NCBI GenBank assembly: GCA_025559845.1
Contig: CP048469.1
Location: 1,922,001 to 1,986,000 of the forward strand
Direction of reading: 5' to 3'
DNA length: 64,000 bases
Source: Agrobacterium tumefaciens
GTDB lineage: Bacteria > Pseudomonadota > Alphaproteobacteria > Rhizobiales > Rhizobiaceae
Shown: positions 27,734 to 37,978 of the stretch, piece by piece
Numbering within the stretch: position 1 is the stretch's first letter
How the letters are laid out: each line of letters begins with the position of its first letter
The notes under the pieces: model-generated
Database searches by the model: none
Seen by the model: only the letters and a program-made list of their open reading frames with translations
Told to the model about the DNA's origin: nothing
Program-made: the position numbers and the translations under genes

Positions 27734-28039
27734 GGTGTTTTCCTCGATCTGTTGGCGAAGGGATAACACCGCTCATCGCGGCACCTTCCCTTCCCGTTTT
27801 GCCGTTTTTCTAGCGCAAACCACAGGCCCTGTCACTGTCACCTTCCGGCAAAACAGTACGGTTCGGTACGGTACGCACTGAGATCATCACGCAATTTCGA
27901 CAGATCACATCACAAATCCGCGATTTTTACGGTCTTCATACAGTTTTTATAACACGTCTTGAAACATCTCTGTGCAACAGCCGTATTCATTATCATAATC
28001 GATTTGTCGCCGTTACGCCCGGCTTTTGTGGAGGTTCAC
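27734..28039. promoter_or_regulatory. Divergent promoter region between ilvD and msrP
   Basis: 306 bases without a gene. Both genes start outward from it. A repeated CGGTACGGTAC motif lies near 27866-27876 and a T-rich stretch near 27925-27955. No leader-peptide attenuator with a run of branched-chain codons was recognised. The msrP start is preceded by GGAGG. Confidence 0.35.
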
Positions 28040-28981
28040 ATGCCCGCCTATCGTCCCCCTCGCATCGCAGCCAGCGAGATCACGCCCAAGGGCATCTATC
28101 TCTCGCGGCGTTCCTTTCTGGGGACTGCGGCCGGGCTGGCAGCTATCGGGTTGGCCGGCCGCGACGCAATCGCAGCCCCACTTGCCGCGAAACCCGGCGC
28201 CTACAAACTCGACGAGAAGCTGACGCCCCTCGACGCCGTGACGAGCTACAACAATTTCTATGAATTCGGCGTCGGCAAATCAGATCCGAAGGAATATTCA
28301 GGCGACTTCAAACCGAATCCCTGGACGCTAAAGGTCGACGGCCTCGTCGGTAAACCACAGGAGTTTGGGATCGAAGATCTCCTGAAGTATCAACTCGAAG
28401 AACGCACCTACCGCATGCGCTGCGTTGAAGGCTGGTCTATGGCGATCCCGTGGATCGGATTTCCGCTTGCAACACTTCTGGACAAGGTCGAACCGTTGGG
28501 CAGCGCCAAATATGTGGCTTTCGAAACCATTGTCAGGCCCGAGGAAATGCCTGGACAGCGCGGTCTCTTCCAGCCGCTGAAATGGCCTTATGTCGAGGGT
28601 CTGCGGCTTGATGAAGCCCGTCATCCGCTGACCATTCTGGCGCTCGGTCTTTATGGTGAAACCCTGCCGAACCAGAACGGCGCGCCGGTCCGGCTCGTTG
28701 TTCCCTGGAAGTACGGGTTCAAGGGCATCAAGTCCATCGTCCGCATCTCTCTGGTCGAACAGCAGCCGGAAACGACCTGGAAGAACTCCAACGCGCGGGA
28801 ATACGGTTTCTATTCCAACGTCAATCCGAACGTCGATCATCCCCGCTGGAGCCAGGCGACGGAACAACGCATTGGTGAAGGTGGATTCTTTGGCGTGGAG
28901 AACCGCCCGACCCTGATGTTCAATGGTTATGAAGAGGTCGCAAACCTCTACACCGGCCTGGACCTCAAGGCGAATTACTGA
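28040..28981 (+). CDS. msrP: Protein-methionine-sulfoxide reductase, molybdopterin catalytic subunit
   Basis: Periplasmic MsrP (YedY), 313 aa from ATG 28040 with GGAGGTTCAC directly upstream. A twin-arginine signal [11 protein letters not shown] lies at residues 22-32, as needed to export a folded molybdoenzyme. The molybdenum ligand is Cys128 in RMRCVEGW; the heme-partner and substrate face follows. It repairs oxidised methionine in periplasmic proteins using electrons from MsrQ. The msrQ start is two bases after its stop. Confidence 0.95.
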   Translation: MPAYRPPRIAASEITPKGIYLSRRSFLGTAAGLAAIGLAGRDAIAAPLAAKPGAYKLDEKLTPLDAVTSYNNFYEFGVGKSDPKEYSGDFKPNPWTLKVDGLVGKPQEFGIEDLLKYQLEERTYRMRCVEGWSMAIPWIGFPLATLLDKVEPLGSAKYVAFETIVRPEEMPGQRGLFQPLKWPYVEGLRLDEARHPLTILALGLYGETLPNQNGAPVRLVVPWKYGFKGIKSIVRISLVEQQPETTWKNSNAREYGFYSNVNPNVDHPRWSQATEQRIGEGGFFGVENRPTLMFNGYEEVANLYTGLDLKANY

Positions 28982-28983
28982 CC

Positions 28984-29643
28984 ATGGCTTTTGCTCTTAC
29001 CCTTCCCTCCCTGCCGAAGCGCTATCAGCCGGCGGCGATCTGGGCACTTTACATTGTCGGTCTGGCGCCGGGCGTATTGTATTTCTACCTCGCGGCGACG
29101 GGGGGCCTGGGGTTCAATCCTGTAAAGGATTTTGAACACCTTCTCGGTATCTGGGCACTGCGCTTTCTCTGTCTGGGATTGATGGTCACGCCGATGCGCG
29201 ACCTTTTTAACATCAACCTCATCGCCTACAGGCGCGCGCTGGGTCTTATTGCCTTTTATTACGTGCTGGCGCATTTCACCGTCTATCTTGTGCTCGATCG
29301 CGGCCTGATCCTCAGCTCGATCGCCGGCGACATCCTGAAGCGACCTTACATCATGCTTGGCATGGCAGGCCTTCTGATGCTCATCCCGCTGGCACTGACA
29401 TCAAACCGCTGGTCGATCCGCACCCTTGGCGGCCGCTGGAACACTCTGCACAAACTTGCCTACCCGATCCTGCTGGCGGGCGTTCTGCACTTCGTGCTGG
29501 CGCGAAAGTCCATGACGCTGGAACCGGTCTTTTACATCAGCATCATGGTCATCCTGCTGGGCTACCGGCTGGTGCGGCCGACGCTCATGGCACGCAGGCG
29601 GGCCGCTAAAAGCGCGACGACAGCCAGAACCGTCTCGCGATAA
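28984..29643 (+). CDS. msrQ: Protein-methionine-sulfoxide reductase, heme-binding membrane subunit
   Basis: 219-aa inner-membrane b-type cytochrome that passes quinol-derived electrons to MsrP. Six hydrophobic segments are visible with the ferric-reductase-like pattern; candidate heme histidines are in YVLAHFTVYLV and RWNTLHKLAYPILLAGVLHFV. Residues 1-12 are cytoplasmic. It belongs to the msrPQ operon. Its last 38 bases overlap the end of the convergent DUF2809 gene. Confidence 0.94.
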   Translation: MAFALTLPSLPKRYQPAAIWALYIVGLAPGVLYFYLAATGGLGFNPVKDFEHLLGIWALRFLCLGLMVTPMRDLFNINLIAYRRALGLIAFYYVLAHFTVYLVLDRGLILSSIAGDILKRPYIMLGMAGLLMLIPLALTSNRWSIRTLGGRWNTLHKLAYPILLAGVLHFVLARKSMTLEPVFYISIMVILLGYRLVRPTLMARRRAAKSATTARTVSR

Positions 29644-30022
29644 ACGCCGCCAGTAAGATGCCAACGAGATAACAGGCGATATTCCACAACGAAAAAACGC
29701 GGCCGAGCAGCAAAGCGCCGGTGGTTGTTGCTCGAAACGCATCAAGCGCCGGGAAATGGACGAGCCTTATAAGTTCGACCAGTATCGCCACTGCACACGC
29801 CAATGGCGCAGCCAGCGATCGCCTCTCCGCCCCCATGAACATTGCCATCAGAAAACAGACCATCGATCCCCAGAGGACCGAGCCTCCATACTTCACGACC
29901 ATGAACGGCAATCCGATGGTATAGCCGTAGCGACGCAGCGCCAGCCCGGCAAAAATCACCAGGACGGCGGCGAACAGGGACCCCACACGGGTGCCATAAA
30001 ATCGGTGTGAATCGGCGATCAT
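29606..30022 (-). CDS. DUF2809 family membrane protein
   Basis: 138 aa from ATG 30022, preceded by AAAGAGAT; a longer frame to 30082 lacks a good start. About four transmembrane segments. The family pattern is seen in RRYGYTIGLPFMVVKYGGSVLWGSMVCFLM and ELIRLVHFPALDAFR. The function is unknown. It overlaps the 3' end of msrQ by 38 bases in antiparallel orientation and is divergent from the DUF817 gene. A relation to envelope biology is only a guess. Confidence 0.8.
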   Translation of the reverse strand: MIADSHRFYGTRVGSLFAAVLVIFAGLALRRYGYTIGLPFMVVKYGGSVLWGSMVCFLMAMFMGAERRSLAAPLACAVAILVELIRLVHFPALDAFRATTTGALLLGRVFSLWNIACYLVGILLAAFIARRFWLSSRF

Positions 30023-30088
30023 AAATATCTCTTTACGACCGGTTGCCGTAGACAGACAACATTGCCGCACATTGAGGATCAACGGGTT

Positions 30089-30961
30089 TTGACGAGCGAT
30101 ACCACCTACCCCACAAGCCGCCTCGCCCTGATCGACAGGTTTCTCTGCGATATCAAGCCCTGGGGCGAGTTGCGCGGCTTAAAGCGCTTCGCGGTCGAAT
30201 TTCTGTATTCCGGCATCAAGGAGGCCCGTGCCTGCATGTTTGCCGGACTGTTTTTCCTGTCGATCTTCCTTGTTCCGCGCACTGCTCTCTTCGGACTGCC
30301 GCGTTATGACGTACTGCTCGTTATCGCGCTCGCCATCCAGTTTTTCATGATCTGGAGCAAGCTGGAGACGCTCGACGAAGCCAAGGCGATCCTCCTGTTC
30401 CACATCGTTGGTTTTGCCCTGGAGGTGTTCAAGACGTCCGGCACCATACAATCATGGTCCTATCCGGACTTCGCCTATACCAAGGTTTTTGGCGTGCCGC
30501 TGTTTTCCGGCTTCATGTATGCGGCGGTCGGCAGTTACATCATTCAGGCGTGGCGGCTGCTCGATGTCCGTATCCGCCACCATCCGCCGTATTGGATGGC
30601 AACGCTGATCGGCGTTGCGATTTACGCCAACTTCTTCACACATCACTTTATCGACGATTATCGCTGGTATATCGCCGCTTGCGCAATCGGCCTCTACGCC
30701 CGCGCTACAGTCATCTACCGCCCCTATGACCGCGACCGCAAAATGCCTTTGCTGCTGTCATTCGTGCTCATCGGCTTTTTTGTCTGGCTCGCGGAAAACA
30801 TCTCCACCTTCTTCGGGATCTGGAAGTACCCCGATCAGATTGGTGCCTGGTCCATCGTCCATATCGGCAAGTGGAGTTCCTGGTCACTGCTGGTCATCAT
30901 GACCTTCACGATCGTGGCCCATCTCAAACATATCAAGAGCCGCATCTACGTTCCCGAATGA
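30089..30961 (+). CDS. DUF817 family membrane protein
   Basis: Integral-membrane protein of about 290 aa with six to eight hydrophobic helices. The family is recognised by LYSGIKEARACMFAGLFF, GSWSYPD-like SGTIQSWSYPDFAYTKVFGVPLFSGFMYAAVGSYI and FFTHHFIDDYRW. It has no ATG near the conserved start: TTG at 30089 (with GAGGATC upstream) or TTG at 30062 are the candidates. I prefer 30089. The function is unknown; the His-rich THHFIDD and Trp residues hint at metal or cofactor binding. A bidirectional terminator follows at 31085. Confidence 0.8.
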   Translation: MTSDTTYPTSRLALIDRFLCDIKPWGELRGLKRFAVEFLYSGIKEARACMFAGLFFLSIFLVPRTALFGLPRYDVLLVIALAIQFFMIWSKLETLDEAKAILLFHIVGFALEVFKTSGTIQSWSYPDFAYTKVFGVPLFSGFMYAAVGSYIIQAWRLLDVRIRHHPPYWMATLIGVAIYANFFTHHFIDDYRWYIAACAIGLYARATVIYRPYDRDRKMPLLLSFVLIGFFVWLAENISTFFGIWKYPDQIGAWSIVHIGKWSSWSLLVIMTFTIVAHLKHIKSRIYVPE

Positions 30962-31084
30962 CGTGAACCGTCCTGGCGAAGATGAACCTGAAGAAGGGCT
31001 GTCGTTCCGTTTCGACGCGGACTCCGTCAGCACCTGTCGATCCACCCAACCGGTCCCCTCACCCGGATAACGCCAAACACAAAG

Positions 31085-31114
31085 AAGCCGGGTGATCGCT
31101 CACCCGGCTTTTTA
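31085..31114 (-). terminator. Bidirectional terminator after rplQ
   Basis: Perfect 11-bp stem AAGCCGGGTGA/TCACCCGGCTT with T-tracts on both sides. Read on the minus strand the loop is GCGA, a stable GNRA tetraloop, which points to the long ribosomal transcript as its main client. It lies 33 bases after the rplQ stop and 124 after the DUF817 stop. Confidence 0.88.
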
Positions 31115-31142
31115 TCGAATGACACCGCAAGGGTGTCGGAAC

Positions 31143-31568
31143 TTACGCAGCTTCGGCAGCAGCAGCTTCAGCAGCAACGCGAGCCTTGTCGGCTGCGCCC
31201 TTGGCGTCGACGTCACGCTCAACGAATTCAACAACTGCCAGAGCAGCGTTGTCGCCCTGGCGGAAGCCAGCCTTCATGATACGCAGGTAGCCGCCGTTGC
31301 GGTTTGCGTAACGAGCTGCGATCGCGTCGAACAGCTTGCGAACAGCGTCCTGATCCTTGATCTGCGAGATCGCCTGACGACGAGCGTGCAGGTCGCCGCG
31401 CTTGCCAAGCGTCACGAGCTTCTCAACGATCGGGCGAATTTCCTTCGCCTTCGGAAGCGTGGTTACGATCTGCTCATGGGTGATGAGCGAAGCAGCCATG
31501 TTGGCAAACATTGCCTTGCGGTGGCTGGCGGTTCTATTGAGCTTGCGGCCTGAATTTCCGTGGCGCAT
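31143..31568 (-). CDS. rplQ: 50S ribosomal protein L17
   Basis: 141 aa; the conserved start [20 protein letters not shown] and [16 protein letters not shown] are complete, with an Ala/Glu-rich C-terminal tail typical of rhizobia. It is the last gene of the alpha cluster and of the whole ribosomal string. AAAGGAGAATAGC precedes the start. A 118-base gap separates it from rpoA and contains a GCAGGTAAGTCACCTGC hairpin. Confidence 0.98.
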   Translation of the reverse strand: MRHGNSGRKLNRTASHRKAMFANMAASLITHEQIVTTLPKAKEIRPIVEKLVTLGKRGDLHARRQAISQIKDQDAVRKLFDAIAARYANRNGGYLRIMKAGFRQGDNAALAVVEFVERDVDAKGAADKARVAAEAAAAEAA

Positions 31569-31686
31569 TGCTATTCTCCTTTAATGCAGGGTTCCCTTTG
31601 GGATCTGCCGTTTCCTGGCACATGCAGGTGACTTACCTGCTGTTTGACGGGGAAAGGCAGTCTTTACGGTCCTGCCTTGTCTTTTG

Positions 31687-32697
31687 TTAGTACTGGTCTT
31701 CGTAACGCTTCGCGAGATCTTCGATGTTCTCTGGCGGCCATGCCGGCACTTCCATGCCGAGGTGCAGACCCATGGAAGCGAGAACTTCCTTGATTTCGTT
31801 GAGCGACTTGCGACCGAAGTTCGGAGTGCGAAGCATTTCGGCCTCGGTCTTCTGAATCAGGTCGCCGATGTAGACGATGTTGTCATTCTTCAGGCAGTTA
31901 GCCGAACGAACAGACAGTTCGAGCTCGTCGACCTTCTTGAGAAGCGCCGGGTTGAACGCGAGTTCGGTAACCGATTCTTCTTCTGCTTCCTTCTGCGGCT
32001 CGTCGAAGTTGACGAAGACGCCCAGCTGGTCCTGAAGGATACGAGCGGCGAAGGCTACGGCGTCTTCGCCGGAAACCGAACCGTTGGTCTCGATCGTCAT
32101 GATCAGCTTGTCGTAGTCAAGAACCTGGCCTTCACGGGTGTTTTCCACCTTGTAGGACACTTTCTTGACCGGAGAATAGAGGCTGTCCACCGGAATGAGG
32201 CCGATAGGGGCATCTTCCGCGCGGTTGCGCTCTGCCGGCACGTAGCCTTTGCCGTTGTTGACGGTGAATTCCATGCGGATTTCAGCGCCGTCGTCCAGCG
32301 TGCAGATTACGTGGTCGGGATTGAGGATTTCGATGTCGCCAACCGTCTGGATATCGCCAGCGGTAACAGCACCAGGACCCTGCTTACGCACGACCATGCG
32401 CTTGGAATCGTCGCCATCCATCTTGATAGCGATTTCCTTGATGTTGAGCACGATGTCCGTCACATCTTCCCGTACACCGGGAATAGAGGAGAACTCGTGC
32501 AGAACACCGTCGATCTGCACGGCGGTTACAGCAGCGCCGCGCAGGGAGGACAACAGAACGCGACGAAGCGCGTTGCCGAGCGTCAGGCCGAAACCACGCT
32601 CCAGCGGCTCAGCAACGAGCGTTGCCTTCGTGCGGCTGGACGAGGTGAACTCGACCTTGTTCGGCTTGATAAGTTCCTGCCAGTTCTTCTGAATCAT
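31687..32697 (-). CDS. rpoA: DNA-directed RNA polymerase subunit alpha
   Basis: 336 aa, full length. The N-terminal dimerisation domain carries [23 protein letters not shown]; the C-terminal domain, which contacts UP elements and activators, has [20 protein letters not shown] and [17 protein letters not shown]. It nucleates polymerase assembly. It lies between rpsK and rplQ; the rpsD gene found here in E. coli is absent. Confidence 0.99.
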   Translation of the reverse strand: MIQKNWQELIKPNKVEFTSSSRTKATLVAEPLERGFGLTLGNALRRVLLSSLRGAAVTAVQIDGVLHEFSSIPGVREDVTDIVLNIKEIAIKMDGDDSKRMVVRKQGPGAVTAGDIQTVGDIEILNPDHVICTLDDGAEIRMEFTVNNGKGYVPAERNRAEDAPIGLIPVDSLYSPVKKVSYKVENTREGQVLDYDKLIMTIETNGSVSGEDAVAFAARILQDQLGVFVNFDEPQKEAEEESVTELAFNPALLKKVDELELSVRSANCLKNDNIVYIGDLIQKTEAEMLRTPNFGRKSLNEIKEVLASMGLHLGMEVPAWPPENIEDLAKRYEDQY

Positions 32698-32839
32698 CTT
32701 TAAACCTTCCGTTCGCCGCCACCATCCAATCGTGACGGACCGAGCATGAAAACATCGAGAGGAACCTATGCCGGTTCATCGATGGGTTCTTGAGCGCAAG
32801 TCCGCCGATCGAAATCAGCGCGCACACGCCAGATACACG

Positions 32840-32874
32840 AAAATTCCGCCAGACCTGAAGGAAAGGCGGAATTT
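32840..32874 (-). terminator. Terminator-like hairpin between rpsK and rpoA
   Basis: Minus strand: 10-bp stem AAATTCCGCC/GGCGGAATTT with a 14-base loop, followed by TTTTCGTG, 16 bases after the rpsK stop. It may reduce read-through or mark mRNA processing before rpoA. Confidence 0.55.
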
Positions 32875-32890
32875 CCGAACCACGGTCGCG

Positions 32891-33280
32891 TCAGACGCGG
32901 CGCTTCTTGCGCGGACGGCAACCGTTGTGCGGGATCGGCGTCACGTCGCGAATGGAAGTAATCATGAAACCGGCAGCCTGCAGAGCGCGAAGTGCAGATT
33001 CACGACCCGAACCCGGACCGCAAACTTCAACTTCAAGCGACTTCATGCCGTGTTCCTGAGCCTTCTTCGCGCAATCTTCAGCAGCGATCTGGGCAGCGAA
33101 CGGGGTCGACTTACGCGAACCCTTGAAGCCCTTGGCACCAGCAGACGACCAGGCAATAGCGTTGCCCTGTGCGTCGGTGATGGTGATCATCGTGTTGTTG
33201 AAGGTCGAGTTGACGTGCGCAACGCCAGACGTGATGTTTTTGCGTTCGCGACGACGGACGCGTGTGGCTTCCTTGGCCAT
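32891..33280 (-). CDS. rpsK: 30S ribosomal protein S11
   Basis: 129 aa, complete. Conserved [31 protein letters not shown] and [15 protein letters not shown]. It lines the platform near the mRNA exit. It has its own strong ribosome-binding site (GAAAGGTATACC) and follows rpsM after 138 bases that contain several small hairpins, so the two messages may be processed apart. Confidence 0.99.
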   Translation of the reverse strand: MAKEATRVRRRERKNITSGVAHVNSTFNNTMITITDAQGNAIAWSSAGAKGFKGSRKSTPFAAQIAAEDCAKKAQEHGMKSLEVEVCGPGSGRESALRALQAAGFMITSIRDVTPIPHNGCRPRKKRRV

Positions 33281-33418
33281 GGTATACCTTTCGTTGATCT
33301 CTTCACCGCCGTAACACCAGCGGCTACACCGGCAATCCGCCCGAAAACGGGCTTTTCGCCAAACTCAGAAAGGCTGGCGCGGACTGCACCAGCCTCCCCT
33401 TTCCGGAAAACCGGAAAA

Positions 33419-33787
33419 TTACTTCTTCTTACCAGCGATCGCCTTCGCCGGACCCTTGCGGGTGCGGGCGTTGGTGTGCGTGCGCTGACCGCGGACCGGC
33501 AGGCCACGACGGTGACGCAGACCACGGTAGCAACCGAGGTCCATCAGACGCTTGATGTTCATCGAGGTCTCGCGACGCAGGTCACCTTCGACCTGGTAGT
33601 CACGGTCGATGGCTTCACGGATCTGAAGAACTTCAGCATCCGTAAGCTGATGAACGCGCTTGTCAGCCGGAAGGCCAACCTTGTCCATGATTTCCTGCGC
33701 GAATTTCGGACCAATCCCGTGAATGTAGGTCAGCGCAATAACAACGCGCTTCGCAGTCGGGATATTGACGCCAGCGATACGTGCCAC
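33419..33787 (-). CDS. rpsM: 30S ribosomal protein S13
   Basis: 122 aa starting at GTG 33787, which is preceded by AAGGAGAACAGAC; the frame continues upstream to 33835 but the conserved protein begins with [15 protein letters not shown]13 sits in the head of the small subunit and contacts the P-site tRNA with its KKK-ended tail. It heads the classical alpha cluster; 251 bases lie between it and adk. Confidence 0.98.
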   Translation of the reverse strand: MARIAGVNIPTAKRVVIALTYIHGIGPKFAQEIMDKVGLPADKRVHQLTDAEVLQIREAIDRDYQVEGDLRRETSMNIKRLMDLGCYRGLRHRRGLPVRGQRTHTNARTRKGPAKAIAGKKK

Positions 33788-34038
33788 GTCTGTTCTCCTT
33801 GGTTCCAGTTGCCATCCGGCAAGTGGTGATTCCATTTGAGCGGCACGAAAGACCGCCAGTTCAAAATTGGTGTCCGCGACAAGTCAAAACGACCGTACCC
33901 GGATATCCCGTCCCTTCGGGAAATCCGCGCCAGTCGCTTGGGTTGTCGCGAGTTGGCGCGGTGTTTAACGGAATCAGCGCAAAAAAGCAACCAGCTCCGC
34001 CAAGATTCTTTTTTCGATCCAGAGGATCGACCAGCCTG
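33788..34038 (-). promoter_or_regulatory. Spacer between adk and rpsM (spc/alpha boundary)
   Basis: 251 bases without a gene. On the minus strand a short GATCC/GGATC hairpin follows adk, then T-rich DNA and a TTGACT hexamer near 33885-33890 that could be the -35 of an alpha-cluster promoter; its -10 partner is poor. rpmJ and infA, which often lie here in other bacteria, are absent. Confidence 0.3.
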
Positions 34039-34629
34039 TCAGGCCGATGCTTTCTCGAGGGCACCCTCGATCGCGCGGGTCACGGCATCAACATCAGCCA
34101 TACCATCGAGCGTGACGAGCTGACCTTGCTCGCTATAGTACTGAGACAGCGGCGCTGTCTTCTCGCGATATTCGGTCAACCGCTTGCGGAAAGATTCCGG
34201 ATTGTCATCCGAACGGACAGTGCCGCCGGCTGCAATGGTCTCTGCCACACGGTTTTCGATTCGGCGAATCAACGCCTCCTCATCAACCTTCAATTCGATA
34301 ACCGCATCGAGAACGAGGTTGTTGTCGCGCATGTTGTCCGCCAGCGCCTTGGCCTGCGGGACCGTGCGCGGATAGCCGTCGAGAATAAATCCCTTCGTAC
34401 AGTCCGCACCCACGATGCGCTCAGAAACGATTTGATTGACGATATCGTCAGAAACCAGCCCGCCCGCGTCCATGACGGCCTTGGCGCGTTTGCCGATCTC
34501 TGTGCCTGCGCTGACAGCAGCACGAAGCATGTCACCGGTAGAAAGCTGCGGAATCCCATACTTGTCGGTCAAGCGCTTTGCCTGGGTTCCTTTGCCCGCA
34601 CCCGGCGGACCCAAAAATATCAGTCTCAT
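34039..34629 (-). CDS. adk: Adenylate kinase
   Basis: 196 aa, short type without the full zinc LID. P-loop [17 protein letters not shown]-binding [18 protein letters not shown] and [11 protein letters not shown]. It equilibrates ATP, ADP and AMP. Its start overlaps the end of secY by four bases (34626-34629), so translation is coupled, as in many alphaproteobacteria. Confidence 0.98.
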   Translation of the reverse strand: MRLIFLGPPGAGKGTQAKRLTDKYGIPQLSTGDMLRAAVSAGTEIGKRAKAVMDAGGLVSDDIVNQIVSERIVGADCTKGFILDGYPRTVPQAKALADNMRDNNLVLDAVIELKVDEEALIRRIENRVAETIAAGGTVRSDDNPESFRKRLTEYREKTAPLSQYYSEQGQLVTLDGMADVDAVTRAIEGALEKASA

Positions 34630-35966
34630 CGTCCCCTCTTTCCTCCACGCAACTTCGATTTCTTGATCAACCCCTCATATTGCTGGGCGATCAGGTGTCC
34701 CTGAATCTGCGCAACGGTATCTAGCGTTACACTGACTACGATCAAAAGCGAAGTACCACCAAGGGCTAATGGAATACCCGTACGAGCGATAAGTGTCTCA
34801 GGAAGGATACACACGAAGACCAGATAAATCGCACCGATCAAGGTGATACGCGTCAGAACGTAATCGATGTACTCCGCGGTGCGTTCGCCAGGGCGAATAC
34901 CGGGAATGAAGCCGCCATGCTTCTTAAGGTTATCGGCAGTATCCTTCGGATTGAAGACGATAGCCGTGTAGAAGAAGGCGAAGAAGGCGATCAGCAGGCC
35001 ATAGAGCGCCATGAACAGCGGCTGTCCATGCTGGAGCGCGGCAATGATGGATGTCGCCCATGTCGGCAGGCTGGTATTACCGGCAAAACCTGCGGCGGTT
35101 GCCGGCAGAAGCAGCAGAGACGACGCGAAGATCGCTGGAATGACGCCTGCGGTGTTGAGCTTCAGCGGCAGGTGCGACGTATCGCCCTGGAACATGCGGT
35201 TGCCGACCTGTCGTTTTGGATACTGGATCAACAAGCGGCGCTGCGCACGCTCGACAAAAACGATCAGGGCAATAACGAGAATCGCGACGACCACTACGAG
35301 CAGGATCAGCGTTGTGGACAACGCACCCGTACGACCGAGTTCGAGCGTACCGGCCAGAGCCGTCGGCAGACCGGCAGCAATACCGGCGAAGATGATCAGC
35401 GAAATACCGTTGCCGATACCGCGTGAGGTGATCTGCTCACCGAGCCACATCAGGAACATCGTGCCGCCGAGCAGCGTGATGACCGTCGAGACACGGAAGA
35501 ACCAGCCCGGATCGATCACGAGACCGTTGCCACTCTCGAGACCAACGGCAATACCGTAAGCCTGAAGAGTACCGAGCAGAACCGTACCGTAACGGGTGTA
35601 CTGGTTGATGATCTTGCGTCCGGCTTCGCCTTCCTTCTTCAACGCTTCGAGCGAGGGCACGACAGATGTCATGAGCTGCACGATGATCGAAGCGGAGATG
35701 TAAGGCATGATGCCGAGGGCGAAAATCGCCATACGCTCGACAGCGCCGCCCGCAAACATGTTGAAAAGACCGAGAATACCGTTGGCCTGGCCGCGGAAGG
35801 CCTGTGCATAGGCTTCTGGGTTCAAACCCGGAAGCGGAATATGGGTGCCGAGACGGTAGACGAGAAGTGCGGCAAGTGTAAACCAGAGACGCTTTTTCAG
35901 ATCCTCCGCCTTAGCGAAGGTCGAAAAATTCAGGTTCGAAGCCAGTTGTTCCGCTGCTGAAGCCAT
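34626..35966 (-). CDS. secY: Protein translocase subunit SecY
   Basis: 446 aa with ten transmembrane segments. Typical features are [41 protein letters not shown], the large cytoplasmic loops with [15 protein letters not shown] and the [20 protein letters not shown] end. It forms the channel with SecE (63541) and SecG. It is the last but one gene of the spc cluster. Confidence 0.99.
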   Translation of the reverse strand: MASAAEQLASNLNFSTFAKAEDLKKRLWFTLAALLVYRLGTHIPLPGLNPEAYAQAFRGQANGILGLFNMFAGGAVERMAIFALGIMPYISASIIVQLMTSVVPSLEALKKEGEAGRKIINQYTRYGTVLLGTLQAYGIAVGLESGNGLVIDPGWFFRVSTVITLLGGTMFLMWLGEQITSRGIGNGISLIIFAGIAAGLPTALAGTLELGRTGALSTTLILLVVVVAILVIALIVFVERAQRRLLIQYPKRQVGNRMFQGDTSHLPLKLNTAGVIPAIFASSLLLLPATAAGFAGNTSLPTWATSIIAALQHGQPLFMALYGLLIAFFAFFYTAIVFNPKDTADNLKKHGGFIPGIRPGERTAEYIDYVLTRITLIGAIYLVFVCILPETLIARTGIPLALGGTSLLIVVSVTLDTVAQIQGHLIAQQYEGLIKKSKLRGGKRGR

Positions 35967-36199
35967 AAATTTCTCCGAAGGACCTCTGCCTACCGGCTAC
36001 AACCGGCACATGCGGAAAGGTCTAAAAGATACTGGTCAAAAACCGGGCTTCGGACGAACGCGGCTTTCCGCCGCCATCATGCCTCACCCTGTTTTCGTGT
36101 GTCTATCCCCTCCCCTGCGGGAGATCAAGACCGTGAGGCTCTCATATAGGAGCGCAAACGCCCGGAGTGAAACACACCGGGCGCCTGAAAGTCGAAATA
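35967..36199 (-). promoter_or_regulatory. Spacer between rplO and secY
   Basis: 233 bases, unusually long for the spc cluster. On the minus strand a hairpin CGCCCGG/CCGGGCG (36059-region: 36159-36165 with 36077-region: 36177-36183) is followed by TTTGCG. Then TTGATC (36123-36128) and TAGACA (36100-36105) are 17 bases apart and could be a promoter for secY-adk. This suggests that secY expression is not tied only to the ribosomal genes; it is an inference from motifs. Confidence 0.35.
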
Positions 36200-36679
36200 T
36201 TATTCGGCAGCTTCTGCTGCAACAACGAGAAGCTTGATGGAACCGCCAGCCTTTTCGATCTTTTCGATCGCAGGCTTGGAAGCACCAGCAACTTCGAAGG
36301 CAACCTTTGCCTTCAGTTCGCCGTCAGCGAGAATGCGAACGCCGTCCTTCGGACGACGGATAACGCCAGCGGCCTTGAGAGCGGCTGCGTCAATCGTCGC
36401 GGAAGCGTCGAGCTTCTTGGCGTCGATAGCCGTCTGGATACGACCGAGCGAAACAACAGCATATTCGGAACCGAAAATGTTGTTGAAGCCGCGCTTCGGC
36501 AGACGACGGTAGATAGGCATCTGACCGCCTTCGAAGCCGTTGATGGCAACGCCCGAACGAGCCTTCTGACCCTTTACACCGCGACCACCGGTCTTGCCCT
36601 TGCCAGAACCAATACCGCGACCTACGCGGATACGGTCCTTGGAGGAGCCTTCGTTGTCTCTGATTTCATTGAGTTTCAT
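36200..36679 (-). CDS. rplO: 50S ribosomal protein L15
   Basis: 159 aa. Conserved [35 protein letters not shown] and [18 protein letters not shown]15 helps late assembly of the large subunit. It is followed by a 233-base gap before secY, the longest inside the spc cluster. Confidence 0.99.
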   Translation of the reverse strand: MKLNEIRDNEGSSKDRIRVGRGIGSGKGKTGGRGVKGQKARSGVAINGFEGGQMPIYRRLPKRGFNNIFGSEYAVVSLGRIQTAIDAKKLDASATIDAAALKAAGVIRRPKDGVRILADGELKAKVAFEVAGASKPAIEKIEKAGGSIKLLVVAAEAAE

Positions 36680-36695
36680 GATAGGTTACTCCGTC

Positions 36696-36902
36696 TCACT
36701 TCTCGTCAACGACGCGAACGAGATGCTGGACCGCACGGATCATGCCACGAACCGCCGGAGTATCTTCCAGGGTACGCTGACGGTGCATCTTGTTGAGACC
36801 CAGACCGACCAGCGTCTGACGCTGGATTGCCGGGCGGCGGATTGGGCTGCCGATCTGTTCGACCGTAACAGTCTTCTTGGCTTCAGTAGTCTTCTTGGCC
36901 AT
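36696..36902 (-). CDS. rpmD: 50S ribosomal protein L30
   Basis: 68 aa; the core [26 protein letters not shown] is diagnostic, with an extra about 10 lysine/threonine-rich residues at the N-terminus compared with E. coli. It is spaced 11 bases from rpsE and 16 from rplO, so it is co-transcribed. Confidence 0.98.
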   Translation of the reverse strand: MAKKTTEAKKTVTVEQIGSPIRRPAIQRQTLVGLGLNKMHRQRTLEDTPAVRGMIRAVQHLVRVVDEK

Positions 36903-36913
36903 GATCCAGCTCC

Positions 36914-37483
36914 TTATTCTTCAGAAGCGTTGCCGGAAGCGGCACGACGAGCCTGCAGCGTTGCATACTTCAGACCGCGCTGTGCAGCGATGTCCTTAGG
37001 ATGAACCTGGTGCTTCAGAGCGTCGAACGTAGCGCGAACCATGTTGTACGGGTTCGAAGAACCGGTCGACTTGGCAACAACGTCATGAACGCCGAGCGTT
37101 TCGAAAACTGCGCGCATCGGACCACCGGCGATGATACCGGTACCGGCCTTGGCGGAGCGAAGCAGAACCTTGCCAGCGCCGTGACGACCGTTTACGTCGT
37201 GATGCAGCGTACGGCCATCGCGCAGCGGTACGAAGATCAGATCGCGCTTTGCGCTTTCAGTTGCCTTGCGGATTGCTTCCGGAACTTCACGAGCCTTGCC
37301 GTGACCGAAACCAACGCGGCCCTTCTGGTCGCCAACGACGACGAGAGCAGCGAAACCGAAGCGACGGCCGCCCTTAACAACTTTTGCAACGCGGTTGATC
37401 GCGACCAGCTTGTCGACGAATTCGCTATCACGCTCTTCGCGGTTCTGGCGATCGTCGCGCGAACCTCTTTTATCCTGTGCCAT
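36914..37483 (-). CDS. rpsE: 30S ribosomal protein S5
   Basis: 189 aa. The double-stranded RNA-binding fold has [20 protein letters not shown] and [13 protein letters not shown]; the C-terminal part matches the S5 fold ([15 protein letters not shown]). S5 guards translational accuracy with S4 and S12. A terminator-like hairpin lies just upstream, after rplR. Confidence 0.99.
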   Translation of the reverse strand: MAQDKRGSRDDRQNREERDSEFVDKLVAINRVAKVVKGGRRFGFAALVVVGDQKGRVGFGHGKAREVPEAIRKATESAKRDLIFVPLRDGRTLHHDVNGRHGAGKVLLRSAKAGTGIIAGGPMRAVFETLGVHDVVAKSTGSSNPYNMVRATFDALKHQVHPKDIAAQRGLKYATLQARRAASGNASEE

Positions 37484-37567
37484 TGTCCTTGTCCTTTTTC
37501 TTTTGCGGGTAGAACGGCAAACGAGAGAAGGACCACCGGTCTCATTGCTGAAACCTGCATGGTCCGG

Positions 37568-37597
37568 TGAAAATCCGCCCGGCAGAACCGGGCGGAT
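37568..37597 (-). terminator. Terminator-like hairpin between rplR and rpsE
   Basis: Minus strand: perfect 10-bp stem ATCCGCCCGG/CCGGGCGGAT (37573-37582 with 37588-37597), 5-base loop, then TTTTCA, 7 bases after the rplR stop. It is a strong stem in the middle of the spc cluster. Confidence 0.6.
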
Positions 37598-37603
37598 AAA
37601 AGA

Positions 37604-37966
37604 TTAGAAGCTCAGACCGCCTTCGCGGGCAGCTTCTGCCAAGGCCTTAACGCGACCGTGGTAGATGAACGCGCCACGGTCGAATACAACCTCTTTGACG
37701 CCGGCCTTTGCCGCACGCTCTGCAACGAGCTTGCCGACTACCGCTGCTGCTGCAACGTCTGCACCGGTCTTCAGCGAACCGCGCAGATCAGCTTCGAGCG
37801 TGGAGGCAGACGCAAGCGTCTTGCCGGCAACGTCATCGATGACCTGAGCATAGATGTTCTTCGACGAGCGATGAACCGACAGGCGCGGGCGGCCATTGGC
37901 AACCGCCTTAAGCTGGCGGCGCACACGGCTCGCGCGACGTGCAAGTGCTTCTTTCCTGCTAGCCAT
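37604..37966 (-). CDS. rplR: 50S ribosomal protein L18
   Basis: 120 aa. Conserved [34 protein letters not shown] and [23 protein letters not shown]. It binds 5S rRNA with L5. It is 12 bases downstream of rplF. A 120-base gap with a terminator-like hairpin separates it from rpsE. Confidence 0.99.
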   Translation of the reverse strand: MASRKEALARRASRVRRQLKAVANGRPRLSVHRSSKNIYAQVIDDVAGKTLASASTLEADLRGSLKTGADVAAAAVVGKLVAERAAKAGVKEVVFDRGAFIYHGRVKALAEAAREGGLSF

Positions 37967-37978
37967 TTCGCGTGATCC

